NCBI GenBank assembly: GCA_001600495.1
Contig: BCKE01000012.1
Span: forward strand, 421,844-485,843
Direction of reading: 5' to 3'
Length of the DNA: 64,000 nt
Source of the DNA: Pilasporangium apinafurcum
Taxonomy: Eukaryota; Oomycota; Peronosporomycetes; Pythiales; Pythiaceae
Both the position numbers and the translations under genes were made by a program. The number at the start of each line of letters is the position of its first letter. The first letter of the stretch is position 1. Positions 34,104-47,739 of the stretch are shown here, one piece after another. The notes beneath the pieces are model-generated. The model had not been told where the DNA came from. It saw only the letters and a program-made list of their open reading frames with translations, and made no database searches.

Positions 34104-35148
34104 ATGAGCTCTTCAGAATCAGACGACGAAGATTATGTCCCAGAAGGTGTGTGCACAGATAGCAACGTAGTCATTCACCAGATAGAAAGCTTTAACTCTT
34201 CGACATGCGGGGTATGCTATGACTTGTAGAAACATCACAAGATGCCGACGCCAGTGGCGTGGCAATTGCTGGGGAGCATGACAAGAGTTTGCAAACCCAA
34301 AGCGTCACAACCAATGCTAGCGTGAATGCAGCGTGGAAGGATATCAATGCTTCCACCAACGTCTCCGAAACAGCGGCAGATAAAACTGCCAAGGTAAGAG
34401 GATTGATATACAATTTGAATTACAGCATGCATAAGTATCTGATGAGATTGAGAATGCAGCTTCTGAAGCGCTTGACGAGTCGAAAAGCGGCACAGCCGAG
34501 CAAGAAGCGTAAATTGCGCGAATTCCAGATGCCTGTACTGAGTGTGGATGTGAAAAAAAGTCGCCTGGACCTGGCGTTGGCGGGAGAGAAACCAAATCAG
34601 GTTGGCCAGGTCGTCAAATTTGCGGGCGTCGAATACAGGTAACTAACTACAAGGCGAATCAAGTGAATAATGCTGTCAAGATTAACACTTTTTTCTGTTT
34701 TGCAATGACACACCAGTGTGTCCACGTCAATTGCTGCATCAGCAAAGAAGCCTATTAGTAGTAATCGTAGTAATAGTAATAATGGTGGTGGAACAAAAAA
34801 ACTGGATCAGGTGCTGGCATCACTGGATGCACCAAAGAAGGTCTCAACGATGGAGAAAACATCTATCGATTGGGATAAATTTAAGCAAGATGAAGGGATT
34901 GAAAGCGAGCTGACGCAATACACGAAGGATGGGTACGTTCCTACGTGTATAGATACAGATCGCGATACTGTTAATGTGTGTGAATTGACGAACTTTTCTT
35001 CTGGTCTTTTTGGAATGGCGTGATCATTATGTACAGGTACATCGAGAAGCAAGAGTTCTTGCAACGTCTTGATCTGAAGCGCTTTGAAATCGAGAAAGCC
35101 GAACGAGAGAAGCAGCGGAAGCAATTGCAGCAACAACAACAAACATAG
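34104..35148 (+). CDS. CFDP1: BCNT/CFDP1-Swc5 chromatin remodelling subunit
   Basis: 237 aa from exons 34104-34146, 34230-34393, 34460-34638, 34717-34932 and 35037-35148. The N-terminus is acidic (SSSESDDEDYVPEE), as in Swc5/CFDP1, which helps SWR1/SRCAP deposit H2A.Z. The C-terminal BCNT domain is unmistakable: VSTMEKTSIDWDKFKQDEGI, then ELTQYTKDGYIEKQEFLQRL and DLKRFEIEKAERE. The intron at 34394-34459 is 66 nt with no stop, so its retention would also leave an open frame; splicing is favoured by GTAAGA and the AG after a purine-poor stretch. The gene is convergent with the HDAC gene (170 bp apart). Confidence 0.87.
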
Positions 35149-35318
35149 GAATCACATCGAGTTTAATGGACATAGACAACAAGCAAGGCCGACGCACAAT
35201 TTTCTCACAGAAATCTATAAAGGAGTCGGTGGAAATATTGATGATTGTTGCCCTTTCACGACCTGTCAACATGTCTAGCCATTGGTAGGTGGATGGTGCG
35301 GTTTTGACACACGCATGC

Positions 35319-37293
35319 TTAATCCACTTCCATCGGAACAACGGACGGAGCGGCATTTTCTTCAGCTCTTGTTACTTCTTCCGCCCCATTCGCATCTTCG
35401 TTACCATGTTGATCCTAATCACCATTTACAATCACAGTCGTTAACGTGGTGCCATGGCAAATAAAAGCACCAACTGCATACACAAACCTTGTCGTCCTTA
35501 TAGAATTCTGCGTCATGTTGCCTTTTGCCGTCATTATCGGCTCGCGAATCCGGATCCACAGCGTCCTCGTCTTCTTCTCGCAGCATGATGCTCGGTGGTA
35601 TTTCACTCATCTGGACACTTGGGGCACCTGTGAGTGCACGAAGGTTTTCAAAGATCTTGATTCTAAGACAGCATATCACAGTTAGTCCTGATGTATAAAG
35701 CCTTCTTGGAAACGCTGCAATCAAAGCATGATGCGTACTTGTATTCCTCCAAATATTCCTTCGAATTAGCATTCTCCATCTCTGGATCAGGCTCAAGATG
35801 CAGTTTGAAGTTGGGTGCATAGTACTCAAAGTAATCGTTATATGGAATGTTGTTCGAAACTTCTTCATCCAATAATACAGCAGTCTCGTACGCCCATGCG
35901 CGCGAGACGTTGCGAATGGTGTACCCGCCACCTCCGAGCACGAGTGTGGGCAGCCCAAAGCTCTTCACGAAGCGCACGCACTCACCATGACCTATATGTG
36001 CATAATATTGGATCTTTAGCGGCGAGATACACAATACAGGCGCTTACGAACACAGAAAGTTGACGATTTTCACCTTTCGTGGTGACATTGAAGCATCCTA
36101 ATCGATCGCCTGTCAAAGAATCTGCACCACATTGCAACACTACCGCTGAGGGGCAAAATGTCTCCATCACTTTTTGAATCACTGGCTTGAAGATGCTTTC
36201 ATAGCTTTCATCGTCCATGCCACTGAGCAGCGGGAAATTGACCGCATAATATTTGCCATTCTTGGCACCAATGTCCTAATAAAGATAAATAAAGGAGAAA
36301 GATAAAACACATGACAGCCTACGATAAACACTAAACGGCAAAATTACCTTGATATCGCCGGTGCCTGGGAAGAAATCTCCATATTTGTGAAAAGAAACGG
36401 TCATAACTCGATCCGTGACATAAAATGCTTCTTCAACGCCATCGCCATGGTGGACATCAATGTCGATGTACAGCACGCGCGGATGATATTTGAGCAGCTC
36501 CAAAATCCCTAGCACAATATCATTCACGTAGCAAAAGCCCGACCCTTCAGATTTCTTGGCATGATGCAAACCACCCGCCCAATTGATCGCGATATCGCAT
36601 AGCCCGTGGTTCAGTCGATTCGCCGCGTCTAAGACCAAAGAATTAGAATTGTCAAGAGAAAGTAAATAGCAATATGACAAGATGTGCGATATTCTCCTTC
36701 TTACCCAGGGTCCCCCCAGAGTAAATTTGACAGAAATCGAAGACGCCGTCAAACACAGGGCAATCTGTCAGCTCCCCCAAGTTAACTACACAAGCAAGCT
36801 CGTCAGTCTATATTCACGAGGCTATATCATACACACACGCACACACATTTCTGAAGATCCACGCCAAGATCTTTCTGATTGACAGGGTTCACTTTCTGTA
36901 GGAAATCGATGTACTCGGCCGCATGGAAAGCCTTGATCTCCTCTGCAGACGCTGTGTGTGGTTCCTGATGGTTTTGTTCAGACGAACACAGTAACAGACA
37001 CATATCCCACAATTAATCTATCAACGATACCACTCGCATAGACAAAAAAATGCAATTGACTTACAAACACGTCCATCTTACGATAGAGATCGTAGTTGAC
37101 CACTAAATGGTGTGCCAGTTTCAGGCGATGCGGCTTCATGGGGTGACCCGGACCATAGTAGAAGTGACCTTCGTCCGCTACATCAAACACACACACAAAC
37201 GTATACGTATAAGGCTGAGAGATTGTGCTGCCTGTCAGGCTTCCACGTACGATGATAGAAGTAGGACACGCGCTTCTTGGTTGCGCTTGCCAT
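35319..37293 (-). CDS. Class I histone deacetylase (HDAC1/Rpd3-like)
   Basis: Zn-dependent lysine deacetylase of 453 aa. Nine exons (minus): 37251-37293, 37065-37177, 36847-36964, 36705-36785, 36348-36628, 36074-36275, 35739-35991, 35488-35662 and 35319-35414. Key blocks: [57 protein letters not shown] with the catalytic HH pair; [18 protein letters not shown] with the Zn-binding D and [19 protein letters not shown] with another Zn-binding Asp; and [19 protein letters not shown]. The acidic tail is typical of HDAC1/2/Rpd3. The intron between exons 3 and 4 contains a TG-rich microsatellite near 36830-36846. Corepressor-complex membership (Sin3, NuRD-like) is inferred from family. Confidence 0.95.
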
Positions 37294-37623
37294 CTTGTGC
37301 TGTTCTGATGGAGTTTGTCAGTGCTGACTGTGGTCGGAGACCGGCATCCCTTGATTAAGCATAAACCTCCCATACATACTAAATCCTATCCCTTACTACC
37401 TGTATTACTAAATAACAATTTATTTCAATTAACTAGATATCAGTTAGTTATTTAAAATGAGCATTTGTTCTAATAAAACAGCCTATTATTTAATTATTCT
37501 TGAAAAAAATACTCGATTTCTGGTGAGCTCCTCGAAAAAAGCTCAAAAATCCTGGAATGAAATTCTACTATATTGATATATAAGAGTACTGTTCCATGAA
37601 GCGCAAACCTAGAAAATCTGAAG
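37294..37623. promoter_or_regulatory. Divergent promoter region HDAC/DHODH
   Basis: 330 bp between the start codons of two divergent genes, strongly AT-rich with runs such as TATTTAATTATTC near 37488. It must carry both promoters; no specific element is recognised. Confidence 0.45.
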
Positions 37624-39024
37624 ATGTGGTTGCGAAGAGTTCAATCAGCAGCGGCATCACGTGCGGCTCGTACTGCTCGCTCTAGTAGCTTCTTCAAAGC
37701 AGAATTCAGCAGCAGTAGTAGTAAACCTGGTAGTGGCGGCAATAGCAGCAATAACTCTATCAATCCAGGCTTGGCGGTCGCAGTGGGTGGTGGTGCTGCA
37801 GCTGCGGTGCTGGCCGCCTACAATGGCATTGTTCCACACGATTGGCTCATCAAGCAGCTCTCAGATCCAGTGCTGATGCCCATTGTGCGTTTATTTGATC
37901 CAGAAACTGCTCACGTACTAGCGGTCAAGACTGCAGCACTTGGTTTGGCACCGAAGGACGATTCGAAAACGGATCCGCCAGTATTATGCGTACAGGCGTT
38001 CGGTCGTGAATTCCCCAATCCTATCGGTATGGCTGCTGGCTTTGACAAAGACGCTGAAGCCATGGAGGGGCTATTGGACGTAGGCTTTGGCTTTGTGGAG
38101 ATCGGTAGTGTTACACCGCAGCCACAGCCAGGGAATCCAAAGCCACGTGTGTTTCGATTGACGGAAGACAATGCTGTGATCAATCGGTACGGCTTCAACA
38201 GCGCTGGTATGGACAAAGTGGCAACGCGATTAGAAACATATGTCACTGCACGGAAACAAACCGGATACAGTAACTTTCATCGATCGGGTGTGCTTGGCGT
38301 AAATCTGGGCAAGAACAAGACCACGGAAGATGCCGCCGCAGATTACGTGAAGGGCGTGCACACACTGGGCAAATATGCGGATTACTTGGTGGTCAACGTT
38401 TCCTCGCCAAATACACCTGGGTTGCGCTCGCTGCAGGGTAAACACCAACTAATGGAATTGCTGCGCCGCGTGTTGAAGGCACGCGATGAGGTGGAAGTAC
38501 AGGAGAACCGTAAGATCCCATTGCTGGTCAAGATCGCACCAGATCTGACTGCAGATGACAAGCAAGATATTGCGGATGTCGCACTAGAATTGCAGTTGGA
38601 TGGTCTCATTGTCTCCAACACTACACTTAGCAGACCGGACACGCTCAAGAGGTAAGTGATGAAAAAATTCAAACTCAAATGAACTTTTGATGAATCACTC
38701 ACAAAATGTTCATGCTACAGTTCACATAAAGGTGAAACGGGAGGGTTAAGCGGTGCCCCCGTGCGAGAGCTGTCCACGCAGGTGCTCTTTGATATGTACG
38801 CACTGACCAAGGGCCAGGTCCCTTTGATTGGCGTTGGAGGTGTCTCGTCGGGAAAAGATGCGTACGATAAAATTCGTGCCGGCGCAACGCTTGTGCAGAT
38901 GTATTCTTGCCTGGTATACGAAGGTCCACTCGCGGTGGCTCGTGCCAAAAAAGAATTGGCTGAACTACTTGAAATTGATGGCTACAAGAATGTGACTGAC
39001 GCAATCGGAGCAGCCCATAAGTAG
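37624..39024 (+). CDS. DHODH: Dihydroorotate dehydrogenase, class 2 (mitochondrial)
   Basis: Oxidises dihydroorotate to orotate in pyrimidine synthesis, passing electrons to ubiquinone at the inner mitochondrial membrane. 443 aa from exons 37624-38651 and 38721-39024. The N-terminus is Arg/Ser/Ala-rich ([18 protein letters not shown]), a typical mitochondrial targeting peptide, followed by a hydrophobic anchor ([17 protein letters not shown]). Catalytic-domain blocks: [74 protein letters not shown] (catalytic base Ser of class 2 enzymes), [12 protein letters not shown], and the FMN phosphate loop [20 protein letters not shown]. All family residues appear present, so it should be active. Confidence 0.95.
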
Positions 39025-39217
39025 CACATGAGGAGAACTGAGGAACTACCTTCTCGGAAGCGTGATATTGTAAGGTTTCTCTCTATGTTTTCTCTTTCCG
39101 CATGCTCAACCTTTCTTACACCTGGCAAAGCAAAGCCAACACAGCATGGCAAACTATGCCCGTTTGTCGTCTCTTTTGGCATCAAATTGTTCTTCATCTC
39201 AGTGATGCCACAGCTTT

Positions 39218-42200
39218 TTAGTCGATTTCAATCGTTTTCTCTGTCGTGCACATTTCACACACATCGTCCGTGTCTTCATTGACGTAGGTACATGCTGGAC
39301 ATACCCACACCTTGCTCTCTTGTAATGTCGATGAAGAATTCCCCGATAATCCTGATGTATGTGGGAGCATAAACACTGAATCTTCGAACCCGACCTCACG
39401 TTCCTGGCCATCATCAGGCGTTACATCATCTCCCTCATTCGACAGCCGCATAAACAGCGTGTCACCAGCTTTGACCCTAACAGTCATCCAGATGTGAGAT
39501 AAACTGTGAATACCATAAGCATAGTGAACAATAGAACTTACCCGCATTGCTTCAATGTGAAGCTGTCCTCAAGCATATTGCCCTTGAAGTAGAGGCGTTG
39601 GTGTACAGGATATCTATCGACTTCCTGATAAATTTTGGTCTTCAAGACATAAACGGTATCGTTTGCATTCGCACTGACGGGCCAACTCACCCTCGAATCA
39701 GGACGAATTCGTTTGGAGCGTCGTCTACCAGTAGCCGCATTGTTGGCGTCTATTGTCGTGCAATCCACTGTGGGGACAGCTTGGTCCTGGCTTAAAAGCT
39801 GTACATTCACGATGCGATTCACAAAATTTTCTAGCTCTTCCATATGCCTTCGCTGGGATGTTTCTTCGCACTCGTGGCAAATGATGTCCTCGATGTCGTC
39901 GCTCCCATTCTCAACCTCCATAGCTTGTACTCCATTCTTATACCCGTTAACTTGCTGGTTGCCACGTAGCAGCGATGGCAATGTACAGCGCTTCCATAAA
40001 ATGGACTGGCTGTTAGCGTCCATCATCCCATAATAATACCATTCGTCGGGAACACCATAGAGTTCCGCTAGACGTAACATTTCGTCGTCATTGATAAACT
40101 CCACTTCTATCGTGCTACTGTCAACAGATGATCCACGCAGTAATGAAAGTATCGATTGTGGCAACAAGAGCTTCTGGTGCGGACAGACAAGAGTACTCGA
40201 TGTGAGTGCTTCAGGTGAATCCTCTTCCACATCGCGAATGTACTCACGCCACTTACGCATCCATGCGCGTGAAATCAGAAACTTTCGTCCAGCATTGTGT
40301 AATGCCGACTTCATGGTTGCTACCTGAGGTGAGAAAATGTCACTTAGCATTACCGAACCACCACCAGGAAACCCAGTTTTTCTCCGATAAAGGCGGTTTA
40401 ACGGAGGATGAGCCAAGATCTCGTTTCTTATAGCACGCTCGCCTTGCAAAAGTTCTTCAGTCGCAGATTCGTCCACTTCGCATTGTGAGCAGGGCTCTGT
40501 CGATCCTTTGTATTCTGTGTTGCATGGAAATTTCGCATTGAAATAAGCCCATGTCAGTGCTGGAACCGTGCGATACGCTTTCTTTTCAAGTGATAGCTTC
40601 CCATGCACACAAGTAATATCCTCGTTCAGTGCCGATCGCCAGAGAATATCATTTGCTTCCTCGTCGACTGTCAAATGATCTTTCAAATCACCGTTTAAGC
40701 CCTTTTTACCCTTTTTGCTTGCTTTTTGTGTCAATTTTTTCTGTAGTTGATGGAGATGCGTTTTGTAACTCGAAATCCATGCACGACTCATTAAAAATGT
40801 CTCAGCGTCTTCGTTGACTTGGCCATTAAACTTGAGCAATTCCAGTTCGTGTTGTATTTCTTTCAATCGTTCGGCATCGTCAAGTAATTTGTTACAAAAC
40901 TCTGCCTGGCATGCCATGCACTGATACGTTGGAGCTTCGAAAACTATTGGCTGGCAATGCTTATCGATTGGCTTTCGTCTTCTTTGTGTAGTAGGTGAGA
41001 TGTTGTGCTGCGTCTCCGCGATCCCGCATGATCCTTTTAAGTAATTGAAGAATTCCTCCGATATGCGTTTCATTTCCTTCACCTTCTCAGGAGAGAAGCG
41101 AAAGGCTTGCTTCTGATCCGCACTACTGTTCCGGTTCTCTGCAGTTCCAAAACGAACAGAATGCACACAACAGAATCGCGACACATCCATTGGTTCCTGA
41201 AATGGGATTGTTTCTTCGATGCTTTTTGCAGTATCAGCAACCCCAGCATGACTATTCTGGTTCTCATCTTGCTTTGTTTCAACTTCAGCGTCTTTTTCCT
41301 TTTCATCACTTTCTATCAAAGCAACATTTTTCGTAGCTGATGCTAACTTTGAATCGTCTTTGTCTTCACTTTGGTTGTCTGCGAGTTGTAAAGCACTGCA
41401 TTCACCACTTATCCAACGACGAAGCCATTCTGTATCAATCCAATAGAAACTAGACGACGATGACTTGGGGTATGGATGATCTTTCTCAAAAAACCGACTG
41501 TACGCGTCCAAACGTGCTTGAATTCGACTCTCTAACTCGCCAACCTTATCACTATATTCCCGTATTTCGGCGTCAAACGCACAATTGAGTGTTTGCACCT
41601 CGTTCATGCAGCTCTCTGAAGGGCGCAGACTGCTAAATGCATCTCGTTGGGTGTTTGGATCGTCGAGCACGTATAGTAACATGTATGCGTCTCGTGATCG
41701 AATTGTTTTCCCCTGACGCTCTTTTGTCCCATCAGCATTTGCCATTGACGACATATTGTTCACGATGTTGTCGTCAAACTCAAACCAATCTGTTGACGAC
41801 GAATTTTTTACTGAACTTGGATATGTGACTGAGGCAGTATAGTGTCCTACATGTGCACTCTTGCCACGGTGATTCAGATAAGCCGATAGTCGATAAATCG
41901 CGTCCTTGTTTCCGTTAAAGGCCTCAGCATTCCCACTTCTCTTCAGCACCTCTGTCATATTCAACGTTTCGTTAATTTCAATAATATCCTACCACCATTG
42001 AGAAACCAAAGACACAAACGTTAGGTCGTAAGTCTCCAAGAGATGATGCTACTACGACATATTCGTGCACAAACTACCATTAATTTCTTCTTTTTCCCCG
42101 CGTTAACATCGTACACGAACCGCATCAGCTGCAATGTAATTGTATGTGGGAGTGATTTTGGCTCCAATTCAATAAAACGTTCGGCACGTTCCTTGGACTG

Positions 42201-43363
42201 GCAATGGTCGCAGAAATATTTGTTCTCGCCTTCTAGTAATTCCGCTGATAGATAAGAATTTATGCAATCTTCAATACTTTTGTGTCCTTTGATGTTCAAT
42301 GACTACCGCACATGCTCATAATTTAGTGAGATGCCATGGAATAAGTCAAGTCCGAGGCACTTACAATTTCATAATAGGAAGACGGTCGCGTTGATTTGTT
42401 CTTGCAGCGTAAACACTTGGTCACGTACCCCATCTGTCCTTGGAAAATGCGATCCACCAAGTTCCAATGATCCGTTATCCGTGACTGTGAAAAGATTACC
42501 CGTAAATGCGCCAGTAGCAGCTTTGTAAACTCCTACAATACAGACCAACCACGAAATGATTACATTTAAGCTCATGCGACATAATTGCTAGAAAATATGC
42601 ACCTGTGCGTCCTGTTGCAGGACATTGTTAAGCAACAACGTCGACGAAAAATCGTGCGGATCGTACATCGATTTATTGCCGTACTGCATTAACGCAAACA
42701 ATTTCTGCAGCGCACGCATCTGCAGGACCTGCTGCGCATTCACATTCTTCTCTTTGGGCTCCCATTCGTACACAGCTTTCCGAAACGGCAGGTTCATGAA
42801 GAGACATTGCAGCATGCTGTTCAAGTAACATGTCGCGCCGAGATTTCGCAGCCCGCAGGGAAGATAATGGCTCGACAGATCATTGACCAGGCCGCGTTTT
42901 CTATTGTGTTCACCATTTGTACCATCGTCAGTTTTTCGTAAGTGACCGTTTGTATTACCATTGCCTGAACTCTTATCGGTTCCTCCACTCAACGGATAAG
43001 TTGGACGTTGGAACTCTCGTGGATCGTCGCCAAACAACCGGCGAATCAACTTTTTACCCTGCCAGATTCCCTGTTGAACAGTCGCCAAGCTTATAGAGTC
43101 AGCCACATCAACGGCCAGAAGCCAAATCAAACAATATCGTCATCAACAATCCCACCGACCTTCTGGTGCTCACCCAAACCATAGTGACAATTCGGATTGT
43201 CATCGCAATTACGCAGCACCACTATAGATTTGCCTTTCTTCCGGTGGTGATCCGACAGCTTACAGGGCTTCTTTTCGACGCCATATGGATCTGCAATTCG
43301 ACTCTCGTCGCACAGTACCGACGCCGTTCCAGTGGACTCGCGCTTGCGCTTCGCCTTGGTCAT
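39218..43363 (-). CDS. USP48: Ubiquitin carboxyl-terminal hydrolase 48 (USP48)
   Basis: Deubiquitinase of 1257 aa. Exons (minus): 43160-43363, 42603-43070, 42365-42533, 42078-42302, 39542-41990 and 39218-39476. The N-terminus carries [15 protein letters not shown], the USP48 signature before the catalytic domain. The catalytic Cys box is [19 protein letters not shown], the Zn ribbon CLRCKNKS and CDHCQSKE, and the His box HVGHYTASV, followed by WFEFDDN with the third catalytic residue. Three DUSP-like modules follow ([45 protein letters not shown]). A C-terminal ubiquitin-like domain ([12 protein letters not shown]...[16 protein letters not shown]) spans the last intron. The protein ends with a RanBP2-type zinc finger ([20 protein letters not shown]). 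USP48 acts on nuclear substrates, including ubiquitinated histone, in other eukaryotes. Confidence 0.92.
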
Positions 43364-43735
43364 TTCTCCTCTCGCTCCGAATCTGCAACCGCGGACAATT
43401 GGTTCAAATAGTATGAACACATTCTATTGGCTGAAATTGTTAATCTGATGATGGCCATGGTGATTGGTAAATAATTGAACAAGACAAGTCATGTTGAAGG
43501 TCAAAATGCATCAATCAATGTGCAAGTTATCCTCTCGTCCTCTTTTCTCACCAAAGGTAGTAGTAATTGTAGAAGTGAAGCATCTACCTCACTCCAGTGC
43601 TTTGCGTCATTAGATATTCTATGCTCTTGATCTATTGAAGGAGATGTATTCATCGACTCGAAATATAACCACCGACTGGAGAGTTTGCGGCTGAATATTA
43701 CTGTCCATATCCATGCATAAGACTCCATGTGACTT

Positions 43736-46146
43736 TTATGCTGACACTCTTTTCTCTCCGCTCTTGTCCTTGCCATGCGCGGGACAACGCAAAAACGAAC
43801 GAATACTCTTCACCGTGGACCGCTGCCCCGCAGCCGAATAGCTGCGAGGTCGAACAGCTTCTGATATATCGCCAGTGAACGATCGAGAGCGCACTGACGA
43901 GCAATGGTGCTACACGTTGATGATACGCACCACAAATTTTCTTAGTAACAATATTCTCATGGCAGAAACCCATATGCTTTCATTCTTACTGGACGTTGAC
44001 TAGAATCCTGTTGATCCAGAGAGAGATTATGTGATGAAACTGTAGCAATGTGCCGCTGCAGATCTTTCACCCGTTCCTTTCTCTTTGGGTGAGCTTGTTC
44101 ATACGCCCGATCAGTTGCTTCCATATAATCTAAATATCGTTTGCCTAAAAAAGAGTAGCATTGTAGATACAGCAATCCACCTTTAACGACGGAAATTACA
44201 TCGATATACCTCTCCAAAGAAAATGTGAGCCATGTTGCTGTTCCCAGGCAGAGATTCTCTCCCTTAGCAGCATCGTGAGTTTTGGTAAATCCTTCTTGAT
44301 TCGTATACGAAGCTTCTCTTCACGAAGAAACCTGCCCATATCTGGTCGTCGACTCATAAATCGATTGGCATTCTGCATCGATTCTTCATATTCGGATCTT
44401 TCGTCGATTATAGCTTCGCGTATCTTTACATACTATAAGAATAACGAACACCAACTGTTATACAACTTCCGCACACGCTGTTTTCAGTTCGATAACGATG
44501 TGCTACCTTCAGCAACGGTGTCATAATCTTCACACAGTCATTCAAGCGCTCTAATTCCACTTGATGTTGATGCACAACATGCTGAGTCATGTTTTCTTCG
44601 GGAATGTTCATCATACCAGAGAAATACTGCTGTGAGCTCTTGTCATATTCCATTTGATGCCATCGATCGCGAATTTGCTCTCGCAGAGCCTCAACCGATG
44701 CGTTAAGCAATTGAAGTTTTCTTTTTTCTGTACACGTTTGCTCTTTTTTCTTTTCACGGAGAACACGTAGCTCATCTTCACACTACATAGACTAGTCAGT
44801 TCGAGCTACGAAGTTACCGGATTACACATAAACATACGGCTTGTAAGGCCTTGCTATCGATTCCAACAACTCGGCAAAAGAAAGCCTCCTGCTCAATCTC
44901 TGGAATCTGTTATCACAAAAGCGTGAACGTAAGGTTCGTTCAGAGATAGCAACAAATGATACCAGACTGTGCACATTTACGCGTAGTTCATCCCAAAGCT
45001 TAGTAATCTCTTCCCCAATCTGCATAACCCGTGCTTCTCGTCGGTTTTTAACTTGTTGTAGCTCTTGTACACGAGTAGACACTCGTTCGAGTGTTTCCAG
45101 TGATATGTCGAGGCTCTACATCTCATATTGGACAATAAGTTAATGTGTGTCACATGCGGTTGCATGCCTGCCTTACATTTGGAGCATTCAGCATAGTTCT
45201 ATCCAAATCTGAAAGACGTTGCGTCCCAAGCTGGTTAATAATGCTGACGCATCGGCTTACGCCCTGGTCTAGTGTCATACTGCGTAGGTCCTAACAAAAA
45301 ACCATGGCGAGCGATTCATATGAGAATAACAATTGTCTTTCCCGATGAGGCATACACACTTACCGCTTCGGAAGCCTTCAAAATGACACACTGCTGTAGA
45401 ACATCTATACGCGAAATGCTGAGATCAGAAACTTCATCTTCGTGCTTGGATTAAGTATCGTCAATGTTAGCAACTGTCAAGCCGGTAAATATATGTGATC
45501 TTGGATATATGTACCTCAAATGTTTCGCCCATTTTAGTCTGCAGGGTGTGTAACTTCATTAACAGGTCCTTTACGGTTTTCGCTCTTGACTCTCGAACCT
45601 ACAAAATCGTGCAATGTGTAAGCATTCAATAACGCAATATAACAAGTAGTTCTTACTGAGTCCAAGTGATTGCGCTCGATCTCCAGTGCCAATAGTTTCT
45701 CGCGGTATGAAGAAACGCCGATATTCTGGTATTCCAAGATGTAGACACACATTTAGGTTACTATCCGCACAAAGTAACCAAAGATCAAGTAGTGTTTCGG
45801 TTTCACGTACCTTATGTTGTTCACTTTCGCCAAGAATGCAGCGAAGTTTTGCAATGCTTTGTTGCAGCTCATCCACTTGCTTTGTGAGCCGCTCTTTCTC
45901 TTCACGATATGGGAGAAATGTATGCAAATACACCTTGTGAACATCACGTGCTAGTCGAGTCTTTTCTTCTTCTTGCTCCTCGGCCGTCAATCCAATATCT
46001 ACCCAGAGATGTTCTAGTTCGTCCTGTATTTCGATCGTCTCTTGCTGTAACGATTTGTATGCCACCTGATCGGCCGGTGAGTCATCGTTAATTGTTATCG
46101 CCGTGAGCATTTCTCCAGCAACATCTCCACTTGCAACAATACTCAT
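43736..46146 (-). CDS. MAP65/PRC1/Ase1 microtubule cross-linker
   Basis: Bundles antiparallel microtubules at the spindle midzone. 571 aa in eleven short exons (minus): 45811-46146, 45657-45725, 45515-45598, 45364-45444, 45177-45290, 44981-45115, 44838-44906, 44507-44782, 44210-44432, 43990-44144 and 43736-43909. It is helical throughout. Family marks: LQQETIEIQDELEHLWVDIG near the N-terminus, GEEITKLWDELR, EKKKEQTCTEKRKLQLL, and the conserved spectrin-like microtubule-binding block RFLREEKLRIRIKKDLPKL with ISAWEQQHGSHFLWRGKRYL. The last exon is basic and Ser-rich (SVRSRSFTGDISEA, RPRSYSAAGQRSTVK), as in regulated PRC1 tails; its assignment is less certain than the rest. The start at 46146 could move upstream, since the frame stays open for about 20 codons. 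Confidence 0.85.
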
Positions 46147-46911
46147 GTCGACTTCGGACTCAGCGTCTTGCTCCTTATCCTCTCGCTTGCGTGGAGTCCT
46201 TTCTTGTTCTCTTCAACACAGATAAACAAAAAGTGACAATTGCTTCCTTTTGTGGACTGGTACCAATGCATGCCCTGTGATGGCTTTTCTTGAGAGAATC
46301 AGAATATTTTAACCAGCCCTAAATAAGACATTCTACCAGGTTGGTAGAAATTTCTCATCCAGCATGGTCATAAGTCCGAGTAGCATTCTCGTCGCATGAA
46401 CAGTATAGGAAGCGAAGCGAGTGCCAAAGAGTCAATATTGCATCACGCATATTGCGTCTCCTCTTCTGTGTGATATCTAGCTGAAACTTTGCAACCAGCA
46501 AAGCGTGAAAGCCATAACAGCCCCGTTGCTACCAGTAGCAGCATAACACTAACTAAGCATCACGTTTGCAGATGTTGCATTTCCCAAGCATTTTCCAGAT
46601 CTACGCCAATTTGCCAAACTCTTTCTTCTTCTTCTCCATGTTGCGCTTCTTGATCCATCCATGTAAAGTATCCATCTATGCTTCAACTAACATCCATAAA
46701 TAATGTCCAAATCCCATAAATAGTAGTTATGGTACACTGTACCGTGCAATGCCAAGGTTTTGAACGCTATTGCAAGGTTTTTTTATCCCGTTTTGGTTGG
46801 CTGGTGGTGCTTTTACGTTGAGAATGAGGTGAGTGTGCGTGTTGCCATCGCCCTTAGGCAGACCTGCTCACAATTCATCGCTCTTTGGAAAGAACAGGAA
46901 TCAAAAACACC
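46147..46911. promoter_or_regulatory. Divergent upstream region MAP65/RPSA
   Basis: 765 bp. The last 150 bp before RPSA look like a 5' leader with an intron: GAG|GTGAGTGTG at 46830 to GAACAG before 46900, a common arrangement for ribosomal protein genes. The rest holds no supported gene. Confidence 0.4.
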
Positions 46912-47739
46912 ATGGCGTCTCAACGTGAAGAAGATATCAAGATGATGCTGGCCGCCCAGGTCCACATCGGTACCCGTAATGCCGACTCCAAGATGGCGGA
47001 CTACATCTGGCGTCGTCGTAACGATGGTATTCATATCATCAACATTGGCAAGACCTGGGAGAAGCTCATGTTGGCCGCCCGTGTCATTGTCGCGATCGAA
47101 AACCCTTCGGATGTGATTGCGATCAGTGCTCGTCCTTATGGCCAGCGCGCTGTGTTGAAGTTTGCGCAATACACTGGTGCGATCGCCATTGCCGGCCGTT
47201 TCACCCCAGGTACTTTCACGAACCAGATCACCAAGCAGTTCTTGGAACCTCGCTTGTTGATCATCACCGATCCTCGCACGGACTCGCAGCCTGTGCGTGA
47301 ATCGGCCTTCGTGAACGTGCCTGTCATTGCCTTCTGTGACTCGGACTCGCCTTTGCAATACGTTGATGTTGCCATCCCTGCCAACAACAAGGGTAAGCTC
47401 TCGATTGGTCTCCTCTACTGGCTCCTTGCTCGTGAAGTGCTCCGTCTCCGTGGCACGATCTCCCGCGCTCTTCCTTGGGACGTCGCTGTGGATCTCTTCT
47501 TGTACCGCGACCCTGAAGAGTTGAAGAAGGCTGAAGAAGCTCAATCGGGTGCCCAGGAAGATGCCCAGACCCGTGCTGGCTGGGGTGATGCCACTGAAGG
47601 TGTTCCAGCTGAGCCAGCTCTTTACACTGCTGATCCAGTTGCTGAATGGACCGCGACCTCCACCACTGAATGGTCGGGTGAAGCCGCTCCTCAGGGCAAC
47701 TGGGATGCCCCAGCTGCGTCTGGCAGCGGATGGGATTAA
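46912..47739 (+). CDS. RPSA: 40S ribosomal protein SA (RPS0/uS2)
   Basis: Small-subunit ribosomal protein of the S2 family, 275 aa in a single exon. Blocks: [122 protein letters not shown] and LFLYRDPEE. The acidic Trp-containing tail ([17 protein letters not shown]) is typical of eukaryotic RPSA. Codon use is visibly biased to C/G-ending codons compared with neighbours, consistent with very high expression. The start codon sits in CACCATGGCG, a strong context. Confidence 0.97.
   Translation: MASQREEDIKMMLAAQVHIGTRNADSKMADYIWRRRNDGIHIINIGKTWEKLMLAARVIVAIENPSDVIAISARPYGQRAVLKFAQYTGAIAIAGRFTPGTFTNQITKQFLEPRLLIITDPRTDSQPVRESAFVNVPVIAFCDSDSPLQYVDVAIPANNKGKLSIGLLYWLLAREVLRLRGTISRALPWDVAVDLFLYRDPEELKKAEEAQSGAQEDAQTRAGWGDATEGVPAEPALYTADPVAEWTATSTTEWSGEAAPQGNWDAPAASGSGWD

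Noticed and set aside
36830-36846. TG-rich run in an HDAC intron as a regulatory repeat
   Set aside because: Short simple repeat at a splice donor; nothing beyond low complexity.
46813-47544. 243-codon minus-strand frame
   Set aside because: Mirror of RPSA, whose codon bias suppresses antisense stops.
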